A stretch of DNA of 11,172 nucleotides from NCBI GenBank assembly GCA_019410445.1, contig DXSO01000008.1, positions 2,521 through 13,692 of the forward strand, read 5' to 3'. The DNA comes from Sutterella sp. GTDB taxonomy: Bacteria > Pseudomonadota > Gammaproteobacteria > Burkholderiales > Burkholderiaceae_F. A program made the position numbers and the translations under genes. Positions 1 through 7,066 of the stretch are shown here, piece by piece (position 1 is the stretch's first letter; every line of letters begins with the position of its first letter). The notes below the pieces were generated by a model. That model was not told where the DNA came from and ran no database searches. It was given only the letters and a program-made list of their open reading frames with translations.

Positions 1-1668
1 GCCTGTTTTGCCGAATCTCTGCCCGTGCGCGGCGATATCGGGTTCGTGTCGCAGTCCGGCGCTCTGGGCGGAGGCATTCTCAACATCCTGCAAGATTTAG
101 GCATTGGATTTGCGCAGTTTGTCTCCATCGGCAATCAGGCCGATGTCAACGCCGAGGATGCCATCGAATATTGGGAAGATCAGGACGACGTCCGACAAAT
201 TCTGCTTTACATGGAATCCATCAAGGATCCTGCCAATTTCCGCCGTCTGGCCTCTCGTGTGACCAAGAAAAAGCCCATTCTGGCGCTAAAAGCCGGGCGT
301 TCTGCTGCCGGCGCATCGGCAGCCAGTTCGCATACCGGTTCCTTGGCCGGTTCCGATCGCGCTGCAGAAGCATTGTTGAGACAATCCGGAGTCATTCGTG
401 AATACAGCCTTAAACAGCTGTTTTCCACGGCTAAAGTCTTTGCCAACTGCCCGATTCCTAAAGGTGACCGCGTGTGCATCATCACCAACTCGGGCGGCCC
501 TGGCATTATGGCCACCGATAGTGTCATTGACTACGGCATGCGTATGGCGGAGCTTTCTGAAGCAACCAAACAATCTCTGCGTGACTTCCTGCCGGCCGCA
601 GCCAGCGTGAAAAATCCGGTGGACATGATCGCTTCCGCTCCGCTTGAACACTATCGTCGTACGCTCGAGACGGTGCTTGCCGATGAGGGTGTCGACATGG
701 TGATCTCCATCTACCTGCCCTTCCTCGGACTTAAGGATACCGATGTTGCCAAAGCGCTGATGGATATCAAGGCACAACATCCCGAAAAGCCGATTGTGGG
801 CGTATTCATGACCAAAAACGAGTTTTTCAGTGAAATCTCCAGGGGAGAAGTCACCATTCCGTTTTTCATGTATGCCGAAGAAGCTGTTGACGGCTTGGCG
901 CGACTGAACATGCAGCGCAAATGGATGCAGCGTCCTGTCGGAAACATCCCCTCTTTTGAAGTTGATCGCGCTCGCGTTGAAACGATTTTTGCTGCCGTCA
1001 AAGCTGAAGGTCGTCTGGAACTCACCACACGTGAAAGCCTTGATGTACTCGAAGCCTACGGTGTTCGTGTTTGTCGCGCTCGTTTTGCGGTCGGCGAAGA
1101 GGCTGCCGTTGCTGCTGCCCGCGAAGTCGGTTACCCAGTCGTCATGAAAATGACCTCAAAGAGTACCTCTCACAAAACTGATGTCGGAGGTGTACGCGTC
1201 AACATCGGTTCAGACGACGAACTGCGGGCACAATACCAGGATCTTGTAGCGAAACTGCAAGAACGCAACCTCCTTGACGGTCTTGAAGGCGTCATCATCC
1301 AGGAAATGGTGAAAAGCAATCGAGAACTTGTCTGCGGCATCGCGGCCGATCCGCAATACGGCCCGATGATCATGTTCGGCACAGGCGGCGTTTTCGTGGA
1401 AGTCATGAAAGACGTTGGTTTTGCACTGGCGCCGCTCACCGACGCCGATGCCCGCGATTTGGTTCGTTCCGTCAAGGCGTTCAAGCTGCTTGAGGGAGCT
1501 CGAGGCACAATGCCGGCAAATATCGAACGCGTTGAAGAGACGCTGCTGCGTCTGTCGCAACTTGTCACCGATTATCCTGCCGTACAAGAACTCGACATCA
1601 ATCCGCTGATGATTTCCAACACCACGGGTGAAATCATTGCCGTTGATGGCCGCATCAAACTCGCCTAA
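1..1668 (+). CDS. ADP-forming acetyl/acyl-CoA synthetase, 5'-truncated by window edge
   Basis: The reading frame is open from base 1 and runs 555 codons to a TAA at 1666-1668, so the start lies outside the window. The family makes acyl-CoA, or ATP from acyl-CoA, through a phosphohistidine (acid + ATP + CoA = acyl-CoA + ADP + Pi) and acts in the cytoplasm. Visible residues about 1-310 are the succinyl-CoA-ligase-like part, with the motif SSHTGSLAGSD holding the likely phosphorylated His at codon 331-333. A second subdomain follows (RVCIITNSGGPG, near residue 158). Visible residues about 338-553 are the ATP-grasp domain (VVMKMTSKSTSHKTDVGGV, then FGTGGVFVEVMKDV and ELDINPL). The protein ends right after ATP-grasp, so there is no C-terminal GNAT acetyltransferase domain as in Pat enzymes. 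The missing N-terminus should be the Rossmann CoA-binding domain. Acetate as substrate is an inference; propionate or other acids are possible. Confidence 0.9.
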   Translation, partial: ACFAESLPVRGDIGFVSQSGALGGGILNILQDLGIGFAQFVSIGNQADVNAEDAIEYWEDQDDVRQILLYMESIKDPANFRRLASRVTKKKPILALKAGRSAAGASAASSHTGSLAGSDRAAEALLRQSGVIREYSLKQLFSTAKVFANCPIPKGDRVCIITNSGGPGIMATDSVIDYGMRMAELSEATKQSLRDFLPAAASVKNPVDMIASAPLEHYRRTLETVLADEGVDMVISIYLPFLGLKDTDVAKALMDIKAQHPEKPIVGVFMTKNEFFSEISRGEVTIPFFMYAEEAVDGLARLNMQRKWMQRPVGNIPSFEVDRARVETIFAAVKAEGRLELTTRESLDVLEAYGVRVCRARFAVGEEAAVAAAREVGYPVVMKMTSKSTSHKTDVGGVRVNIGSDDELRAQYQDLVAKLQERNLLDGLEGVIIQEMVKSNRELVCGIAADPQYGPMIMFGTGGVFVEVMKDVGFALAPLTDADARDLVRSVKAFKLLEGARGTMPANIERVEETLLRLSQLVTDYPAVQELDINPLMISNTTGEIIAVDGRIKLA

Positions 1669-1682
1669 ACCCGGTTGAAACA

Positions 1683-1706
1683 TTACGCCCGTTTCACCGG
1701 GCGTAA
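1683..1706 (+). terminator. Hairpin after the CoA-ligase gene
   Basis: TTACGCCCG (1683-1691) pairs perfectly with CGGGCGTAA (1698-1706) around a 6-base loop, 14 bases after the stop codon. No T-run follows (ACTCAAATG), so intrinsic termination would be weak. A competing pairing, CCCGGTTGAAAC (1670-1681) with GTTTCACCGGG (1691-1701), overlaps it. Readthrough transcripts would meet the next hairpin (1719-1754). Confidence 0.5.
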
Positions 1707-1718
1707 ACTCAAATGAAA

Positions 1719-1754
1719 AAATGGGAGCATTTCAAAATTGAAATGCTCCCATTT
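1719..1754 (-). terminator. Rho-independent terminator of rnpB
   Basis: AAATGGGAGCATTTCAA (1719-1735) and TTGAAATGCTCCCATTT (1738-1754) form a perfect 17-base inverted repeat. Read on the minus strand the stem runs into TTTTTTC, the expected U-tract, starting a few bases after the 3' end of the RNase P RNA. On the plus strand the T-run is only three bases before CG, so it is mainly a minus-strand terminator, although it may also stop the converging CoA-ligase transcript. Confidence 0.8.
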
Positions 1755-1761
1755 CGTATCT

Positions 1762-2091
1762 GGCTCACGTGGAGCTGAGGCTATAAGCCGGATTCTGTGA
1801 CGTTGTCGTCTCTGGACGACAACGTTGACGACCATTCATCTCGGGCTTTGCTCACGCAAAGCCTCCAGCCACCTACCCGCAGTCTTCCCGGGCCGGATCA
1901 TCAACTGCTTACTTGGTGTTACTCCCCGTAGAGATTGCCCGTTTCACCCGAACTAAATCGGCTCGTCTCTGTTGCTCTAATCCTCGCCTTACGGCGGACA
2001 GGCGTTACCTGCTACGGCGCCCTGCGGAGTCCGGACTTTCCTCAATGAGAACAAGCTCGTTGCGGCCGTCCGCCTCACCTCAACGTGAGCC
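1762..2091 (-). ncRNA. rnpB: RNase P RNA (class A, compact)
   Basis: This is the catalytic RNA of ribonuclease P, which removes 5' leaders from tRNA precursors. On the minus strand it carries the conserved P4 block GAGGAAAGTCCGG (2043-2031) and the 3' core ACAGAATCCGGCTTATAG (1798-1781). The ends are set by helix P1: bases 2091-2072 pair with 1781-1762 at 18 of 20 positions. Other recognisable parts are GCAGGTAACGCCTGT (P8), CGCCGTAAGGCG (P9), GAGCAACAGAGA, GATGAATGG, and an 11-bp helix (1800-1810 with 1815-1825, loop TCTG) at the P19 position. The length of about 330 nt is shorter than the 377 nt of E. coli, because the P13/P14 arm seems absent and P12 is a four-pair stub (1948-1961). A promoter lies just upstream and a U-tract terminator just downstream. 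Confidence 0.95.
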
Positions 2092-2095
2092 GCAG

Positions 2096-2124
2096 ACTTT
2101 ACGCGGATTTTCCCGTTGATGCAA
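2096..2124 (-). promoter_or_regulatory. Sigma-70 type promoter of rnpB
   Basis: On the minus strand TTGCAT (2124-2119) is followed after exactly 17 bases by TAAAGT (2101-2096). This places the start of transcription at about 2089-2091, which coincides with the first base of helix P1. The hexamers are only moderate matches (3/6 and 4/6), but spacing and position agree with the independently defined RNA end. Confidence 0.6.
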
Positions 2125-2185
2125 CTTTCTGTTCCAAAAGATGAATTTCATTGGCAGATGTTAAGCGAACTCTCGGTTTCGGCTT

Positions 2186-2193
2186 GCTAGACT
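2186..2193 (+). promoter_or_regulatory. Possible extended -10 promoter for hemL
   Basis: TGCTAGACT (TG at 2185-2186, hexamer TAGACT at 2188-2193) looks like an extended -10 element in the 175-base gap between the divergent rnpB and hemL. There is no good -35 at 16-18 bases upstream. It would give a leader of about 65 nt before the hemL ATG. This is a tentative call. Confidence 0.3.
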
Positions 2194-2266
2194 TCGCTCC
2201 ATTCTCGGCGCTTGTTTCTCAGAACGCCGTTTGATTTTTTTTATTTATTGAAAAACTGGAAAAAAA

Positions 2267-3544
2267 ATGGGCATCAACGAGCAACTTTTTGAACGTGCTC
2301 AGCAGAGCATTCCCGGCGGCGTGAACTCTCCCGTACGCGCTTTTAAAAGCGTCGGCGGAGCACCGCGTTTTATCCGCCGCGCCAAAGGCGCCTACATGTG
2401 GGATGCCGAAGACCGCCGCTATATTGACTACATTGGCTCATGGGGTCCCATGATCCTCGGCCACAATCATCCTGCCGTGATTCAAGCCGTACACGAGGCT
2501 GTTGACTGCGGTCTGTCTTTCGGTGCCGTAACCGAAGGGGAAACACTGATCGCCGAAGAAGTCATCAAAATCATGCCCAATGTCGAAGCCGTGCGTTTCG
2601 TAAGCTCCGGCACCGAAGCCGGCATGAGCGCCATTCGCCTGGCTCGCGGCTACACCGGCCGTAACAAAATCATCAAATTCGAAGGCTGCTACCACGGTCA
2701 CAGCGACAGTCTGCTTGTGAAGGCTGGCTCAGGCATGCTCACATTCGGCAATCCCTCTTCTGCCGGTGTTCCTGCGGGCACAACCGAGCACACGCTTGTT
2801 CTCGAATACAACAACCCGACTCAGCTCGAAGATGCATTTAAGCAGTGGGGCGATGACATTGCCTGCGTCATTGTCGAAGCTATTGCCGGCAATATGAACA
2901 TGGTTCCCGCCACACAGGAATTCATGGACACGATGCGTGCTCTTTGTACCAAATATGGTGCTTTGCTCATTGTCGACGAAGTGATGACCGGTTTCCGAGT
3001 GGCTCTGCACGGAGCTCAATCGCTCTACAACGTGGTTCCTGACATCACGATGATGGGCAAGGTCATTGGCGGAGGCATGCCTGTTGCTGCTTTTGGCGGT
3101 CGTTGCGAAGTTATGAACAAAATCGCTCCGCTTGGCCCTGTATATCAGGCCGGCACCCTTTCAGGAAACCCCGTAGCGGTTGCCTGCGGTTTGGCCACTC
3201 TCAAAGAAATTCAAAAACCCGGCTTTTATGAAAATCTCGCGGCCAAGACAACCAAACTTGTCACCGGACTTTCGGCTGCTGCCCAAGAAGCCGGCGTTGA
3301 CTTCTGCGCTCGTTCCCAGGGCGGCATGATGGGGCTTTTCTTCTTGAAGGATCTGCCCAATGGTTTTGCGGACGTTATGAAAGCCGATCCGGCCGTGTTT
3401 GCAAAGTTCTTCCATTCGATGCTTGAGGACGGCGTTTATCTCGCGCCCTCAATCTTCGAGGCTGGTTTCGTGTCAGCCGCCCACACGGATGAGGATATCG
3501 AAGCCACTATTGCAGCTGCACGCAAGGCCTTTGCCTCTCTTTGA
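2267..3544 (+). CDS. hemL: Glutamate-1-semialdehyde 2,1-aminomutase
   Basis: This PLP enzyme converts glutamate-1-semialdehyde to 5-aminolevulinate, the last step of the C5 route to haem and other tetrapyrroles, in the cytoplasm. The protein has 425 residues, the usual length. It begins NEQLFERAQQSIPGGVNSPV, a family signature. The PLP-binding features are SSGTEAGMSAIRLAR (residues about 113-127), YHGHSD (142-147), the Asp of IVDEVMTGFR (Asp237), and the Schiff-base lysine in MMGKVIGGGMP, which is Lys265, the same number as in E. coli. The end (YLAPSIFEAGFVSAAHTDEDIEATI) is also typical. The ATG at 2267 is preceded by only a weak GGA (2258-2260), but the N-terminus aligns with the family there. 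It is transcribed away from rnpB and followed by its own hairpin terminator, so it is probably monocistronic. Confidence 0.97.
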   Translation: MGINEQLFERAQQSIPGGVNSPVRAFKSVGGAPRFIRRAKGAYMWDAEDRRYIDYIGSWGPMILGHNHPAVIQAVHEAVDCGLSFGAVTEGETLIAEEVIKIMPNVEAVRFVSSGTEAGMSAIRLARGYTGRNKIIKFEGCYHGHSDSLLVKAGSGMLTFGNPSSAGVPAGTTEHTLVLEYNNPTQLEDAFKQWGDDIACVIVEAIAGNMNMVPATQEFMDTMRALCTKYGALLIVDEVMTGFRVALHGAQSLYNVVPDITMMGKVIGGGMPVAAFGGRCEVMNKIAPLGPVYQAGTLSGNPVAVACGLATLKEIQKPGFYENLAAKTTKLVTGLSAAAQEAGVDFCARSQGGMMGLFFLKDLPNGFADVMKADPAVFAKFFHSMLEDGVYLAPSIFEAGFVSAAHTDEDIEATIAAARKAFASL

Positions 3545-3561
3545 TCCATTCGAGGGCAATG

Positions 3562-3584
3562 AACCCCCGGTCAAACCGGGGGTT
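3562..3584 (+). terminator. Terminator of hemL
   Basis: AACCCCCGGT (3562-3571) and ACCGGGGGTT (3575-3584) form a perfect 10-bp GC-rich stem with a CAA loop, 17 bases after the hemL stop codon. The tail TTGTAAATTTG is T-rich but not a clean U-tract. Confidence 0.7.
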
Positions 3585-3889
3585 TGTAAATTTGAGCCCT
3601 TTTGCGCATCTTGCTCTCTCCTACCGCATCAGCTCAGCTACTATTTCAGAAATCTCGGTAGCTTTGGCTTTGTGATTAGTGAGCGTCAAGTGCACTAAGG
3701 GCTCGATAATTGCCGCACTTTGAAGTCTCAAACTGATCTCTCGGCTCTTTGCCGCCGACAGGAAGGTCGTTTCCCCTCAGACCCTAGGCTTCTGTGCGGT
3801 ATGAGGCTGGAATCCTCTCCAAATAACAAACCAAAAACACACTTGCGTCCCGGGATTGAAAAATCACAGGACTCACGCCTAAGTTTCCT
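3585..3889. other. Gene-poor stretch between hemL and dsbD
   Basis: There is no supported gene in these 305 bases. They contain an 8-bp long-range pairing (GAGCCCTT 3594-3601 with AAGGGCTC 3697-3704), an inner stem AGCTAC/GTAGCT (3636-3641 with 3658-3663), and a minus-strand open stretch of about 51 codons without an ATG (3621-3776). The dsbD promoter must lie here, but no hexamer pair is convincing. Confidence 0.5.
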
Positions 3890-6124
3890 ATGAAGTTATT
3901 TCGCAGCTTAGCGACTTGTTTGCTCGCTCTTTTCGGAGCCATTGGAGTCAGTGCAGCTCCGAGCACCTCCGCAGGGAACGGATCGCCCTTCGGAGGTCCC
4001 GCTCAGCCCAAAACCGTCACCATAGAACTCGTTGCCAAACAAACCGCAGGTATCCCTCGTGCGGAAAATGATATTGGCATCTTGATCAAGCACGAACCTG
4101 GCTGGCACACATACTGGCAGTTTTCCGGCGACTCGGGTTACGCTCCAAGCGTAGAGTGGAAATTGCCTCGTCGTTGGAGTGCCGAACAAATTGGTTGGCC
4201 AACTCCCGAAAAACACAAACTTGGACCAATCACTAACTTCGTGTACTCAGGCGAAGTCTTACTGCCGTTTAACCTGGATATTCCTTGGGGAACTCCTTAT
4301 GGCACAACGTATACCTTGCGAGCAAAAGTAGATTATCTTGCCTGCAAAGAAGTATGCATCCCCGGTTCAGCTGAAGTTTCCTTAAGACTTCCCATTCGAG
4401 TGGCCGCCAAACAAGGCCCACTGAGCGACAAATTTGAAAAAACGCTCAAATCCATTCCGGAAAAAGTCGTCTCCGAACACATCACAGCCTTTCGTGAGGA
4501 CGACCGCATTCGCGTTGATTTTGCGCCTCTAGCTGGAAAAATCGAAAAAACCATCGAATTCTTTCCTCTTACCGAAGGTCTCGTCGACTTCACTCAGCTT
4601 GACCGCGTCGCTGTCGGCAAAGACCTCGTGTCGCTGTATCTTAAAGCGGCACCGGAGTACCTCGAAAGCCTCAAATCACAGCAGCCGCTTCCTTTTACAG
4701 GTGTCATTGTTGCCGACGGCGGCCCCGATAAAAATGGTTGGGCAATTGAAACGACTCTAGACATTCAACCTGCAGAAGTTCCGCTGCCCTGGGCTGAAGA
4801 CTCCAAACCTGTTCCAACCCAGACTGAGCCCAAAATCCCCACAGCTCAACTTCCACAAACCAGCTCAAGCATGAGCACGAGCACAGCCCTGAGTTTTGCC
4901 TTTTTAGGAGGGCTGATCCTCAACCTCATGCCTTGTGTCTTTCCCGTTCTCAGCCTGAAAATTCTTCAGCTCGTTGATGGATCGCGTCGAAAAGGAGCTC
5001 TTGCTCTGCATGGTTTGTCTTTTACCGGCGGCGTTCTCCTGTCAATGGCTGCTCTGGCAGGGATACTGATTATCCTGCGCAGTTTGGGCTGGGCAATTGG
5101 CTGGGGCTTTCAGCTGCAACAACCCTGGGTTGTTGCGTTGCTGATTCTGCTTTTCAGCGCTCTTACCCTCAATCTGCTCGGAGTCTTTGAATTTACGGCT
5201 GCCTCCCACCTGGCCGATAGCCGTGCCGTACGCAAGCTTCCCTCCACCGGCCCGCTGGGCAGTTTCTTCACAGGCGTGCTGGCCGTGGTGGTTGCTTCAC
5301 CCTGTACCGCACCGTTTATGGGAGCAGCCCTCGGCTACGCCGTACTGCAGGACAATGCCGTCAGCATTCTCATCTTTCTAGCCCTCGGCTTTGGCATGGC
5401 CCTGCCATGGCTTCTTCTCACCTTGGTGCCTGCATGGATGAAACTGTTGCCGCGCCCCGGGGCTTGGATGCTGATTTTCAAGCACATCATGGCCATTCCG
5501 ATGGCTGCTGCTGCTTTATGGCTTGTTTGGGTTCTCTCTCGACAAGTCACACTCTACGGGTTACTCACTGTTCTTTTTGCAATGGGATCCGTAACGGGAC
5601 TGCTTTGGGCCATCGGTCGAGAACAATATGGTCGCGGCCGCTCGCAAGTGCTTAAAGTCGTCTGTGCCCTAGTCACCATCGGATGTATGGTGTTGATCAG
5701 TTTAGGAAGTTTCGATCAGCAACCGACTGATATTGACTCCAACAACGTCAGCGCCTCCAACCAGTGGCAACCTTGGAGCGAGGAAGCGGTCAATTCAGCC
5801 ATCGCCCGCGGCCAACCCGTTGTCGTTGACTTCACCGCAGCCTGGTGCGTCACGTGCCAATTCAATAAAGCCACCGCCCTTCGCACGCAAGCTGCAACAA
5901 CGGAACTCAATCGTTTGAATTACGCTCGATTCGAGGCTGACTGGACTAATCGTGATGCAGCCATCACCGATATGCTCAACAAATTCGGCCGCACGGGTGT
6001 TCCGCTTTATCTGCTCTATTCAACAGACGGCACAGCCACGATTCTGCCTGAACTGCTGACAGAATCGACGTTTATTGATGCTCTGCGTAAGAATGCAGAT
6101 GAAAAGCGCAATCTCACCCCATAA
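3890..6124 (+). CDS. dsbD: Protein-disulfide reductase DsbD
   Basis: DsbD carries electrons from cytoplasmic thioredoxin across the inner membrane to periplasmic thiol proteins (DsbC/DsbG, cytochrome c maturation). The 744 residues show all three modules. A signal peptide (1-22, MKLFRSLATCLLALFGAIGVSA) leads into a periplasmic N-terminal domain (about 40-295) with the pair Cys152/Cys156 in YLACKEVCIPG. A membrane domain of eight helices (about 332-605) has Cys349 in LNLMPCVFPVLS and Cys472 in VVASPCTAPFMGA. A C-terminal thioredoxin-like domain (about 622-744) has Cys653-Val-Thr-Cys656 in FTAAWCVTC. A stop codon lies eight codons upstream of the ATG and no start codon lies between, so 3890 is the earliest start; the Shine-Dalgarno sequence is poor. 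It stands alone, with a terminator right after it. The N-terminal domain resembles the ScsB-like type, so a copper-stress or ScsB-like role is an alternative. Confidence 0.93.
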   Translation: MKLFRSLATCLLALFGAIGVSAAPSTSAGNGSPFGGPAQPKTVTIELVAKQTAGIPRAENDIGILIKHEPGWHTYWQFSGDSGYAPSVEWKLPRRWSAEQIGWPTPEKHKLGPITNFVYSGEVLLPFNLDIPWGTPYGTTYTLRAKVDYLACKEVCIPGSAEVSLRLPIRVAAKQGPLSDKFEKTLKSIPEKVVSEHITAFREDDRIRVDFAPLAGKIEKTIEFFPLTEGLVDFTQLDRVAVGKDLVSLYLKAAPEYLESLKSQQPLPFTGVIVADGGPDKNGWAIETTLDIQPAEVPLPWAEDSKPVPTQTEPKIPTAQLPQTSSSMSTSTALSFAFLGGLILNLMPCVFPVLSLKILQLVDGSRRKGALALHGLSFTGGVLLSMAALAGILIILRSLGWAIGWGFQLQQPWVVALLILLFSALTLNLLGVFEFTAASHLADSRAVRKLPSTGPLGSFFTGVLAVVVASPCTAPFMGAALGYAVLQDNAVSILIFLALGFGMALPWLLLTLVPAWMKLLPRPGAWMLIFKHIMAIPMAAAALWLVWVLSRQVTLYGLLTVLFAMGSVTGLLWAIGREQYGRGRSQVLKVVCALVTIGCMVLISLGSFDQQPTDIDSNNVSASNQWQPWSEEAVNSAIARGQPVVVDFTAAWCVTCQFNKATALRTQAATTELNRLNYARFEADWTNRDAAITDMLNKFGRTGVPLYLLYSTDGTATILPELLTESTFIDALRKNADEKRNLTP

Positions 6125-6142
6125 TCCTTCTTGCCAATAAAA

Positions 6143-6180
6143 AAACGGCGGCAGTGAAAGCTGCCGCCGTTTGTGTTTTT
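6143..6180. terminator. Two-way terminator between dsbD and the EamA gene
   Basis: AAACGGCGGCAG (6143-6154) and CTGCCGCCGTTT (6161-6172) form a 12-bp stem around a 6-base loop. It is flanked by seven A on the left (6139-6145) and TTTGTGTTTTT on the right, so it has a U-tract in both directions. It ends dsbD (stop at 6124) and the converging dacB-eamA transcript (stop at 6188). Confidence 0.9.
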
Positions 6181-6187
6181 CATCCCA

Positions 6188-7066
6188 TTATTCTTCCGCT
6201 GCTTGTTTGGCTTCCATTCGTTTCGTAGCAACCGCTGCGAACATCCCCGCCAACAAAATCAGCGTCATACCACTTAACGTAAGCAGGTCGACAGTCTCAT
6301 TAAAAAGCGTTACACCGAAAATAACGGAAAAAGGCACGGCGCTAAAGCCCAGGCACGATGACAGCAACATATTGCCGTACGCGAATGATCTTGTTGTGCA
6401 AATCTGTCCTAACGTGGCAAACAACCCCATACCGAGCAGTCCTGCCACTCCTGCAAGATCGGGCACGTGAAAGCCCGTGGTCGCCAAAGTTCCTCCAACA
6501 GCAAAAACCATCCCGAGTACGGAAAAATAAAACACAATGCGGTAGCTCGGCTCGTTGAGTCTCCCCATCTGCTTCATCTGCCAGTAGGCAGCCAGATCAA
6601 TCAACGCCACGCCCAAACAAATCAACGCGGGAATAAATTCATCTGTCTCAAGTCCGGGTTTCATTACCAAACAAATACCGACAAAACCCGTCACAATGGC
6701 AAGCACAACTGCCCAAGGAGCTCGTTCTCCTTTGCATTTTGCCAAGATGATGAAATTGAGCGCCATAAAGAGCGGCGTCGTGTAAATCAAGGTCATACAG
6801 GTTCCGAAATGCATCTGCGAGAGTGCAAAGAACCACAATGCGACACTTGTTACTCCCAGCACCGAACGAATAATGTGATGCCGGAAATATTTCGTCTTAA
6901 GTGTCCCGCCGCTGGTAGCCACAACAAAAGCAATGAAAATAGTGCCAAAAAGCGAACGGTAGAACACCAATTCGAAGGCTCCCATATCTTCGGTACAGAA
7001 CTTGACGAAGGCCCCCATGATTGAAAAGCAGGCCGCCGCCGCAATCGCCCACAAAGACTGTTTCAT
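6188..7066 (-). CDS. DMT-family (EamA) transporter, 292 aa
   Basis: This is an inner-membrane protein of the drug/metabolite transporter superfamily: two EamA repeats of about five helices each (residues about 5-140 and 150-280). The N-terminus (SLWAIAAAACFSIMGAFVKF) and the end of repeat two (FGVTLFNETVDLLTLSGMTLILLAGMF) are typical. The substrate cannot be told from sequence; family members export amino acids, sugars, drugs or purines, or act as carboxylate permeases. The ATG overlaps the dacB stop by one base (TAATG) and AAAGGA inside the last dacB codons serves as ribosome binding site, so translation is probably coupled to dacB. It is followed by the two-way terminator. Confidence 0.9.
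   Translation of the reverse strand: MKQSLWAIAAAACFSIMGAFVKFCTEDMGAFELVFYRSLFGTIFIAFVVATSGGTLKTKYFRHHIIRSVLGVTSVALWFFALSQMHFGTCMTLIYTTPLFMALNFIILAKCKGERAPWAVVLAIVTGFVGICLVMKPGLETDEFIPALICLGVALIDLAAYWQMKQMGRLNEPSYRIVFYFSVLGMVFAVGGTLATTGFHVPDLAGVAGLLGMGLFATLGQICTTRSFAYGNMLLSSCLGFSAVPFSVIFGVTLFNETVDLLTLSGMTLILLAGMFAAVATKRMEAKQAAEE

Noticed and set aside
1800..1825. 11-bp hairpin as an independent terminator or attachment site
   Set aside because: It lies inside the RNase P RNA fold at the P19 position and has no U-tract.
1913..2119. 68-codon open frame over rnpB
   Set aside because: It lies antisense to the conserved RNase P RNA core and has no protein-like features.
6467..7024. 185-codon open frame on the plus strand opposite the first EamA gene
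   Set aside because: It is the complement of a clear membrane protein gene; the His/Arg/Ser-rich translation is the usual shadow of hydrophobic codons.
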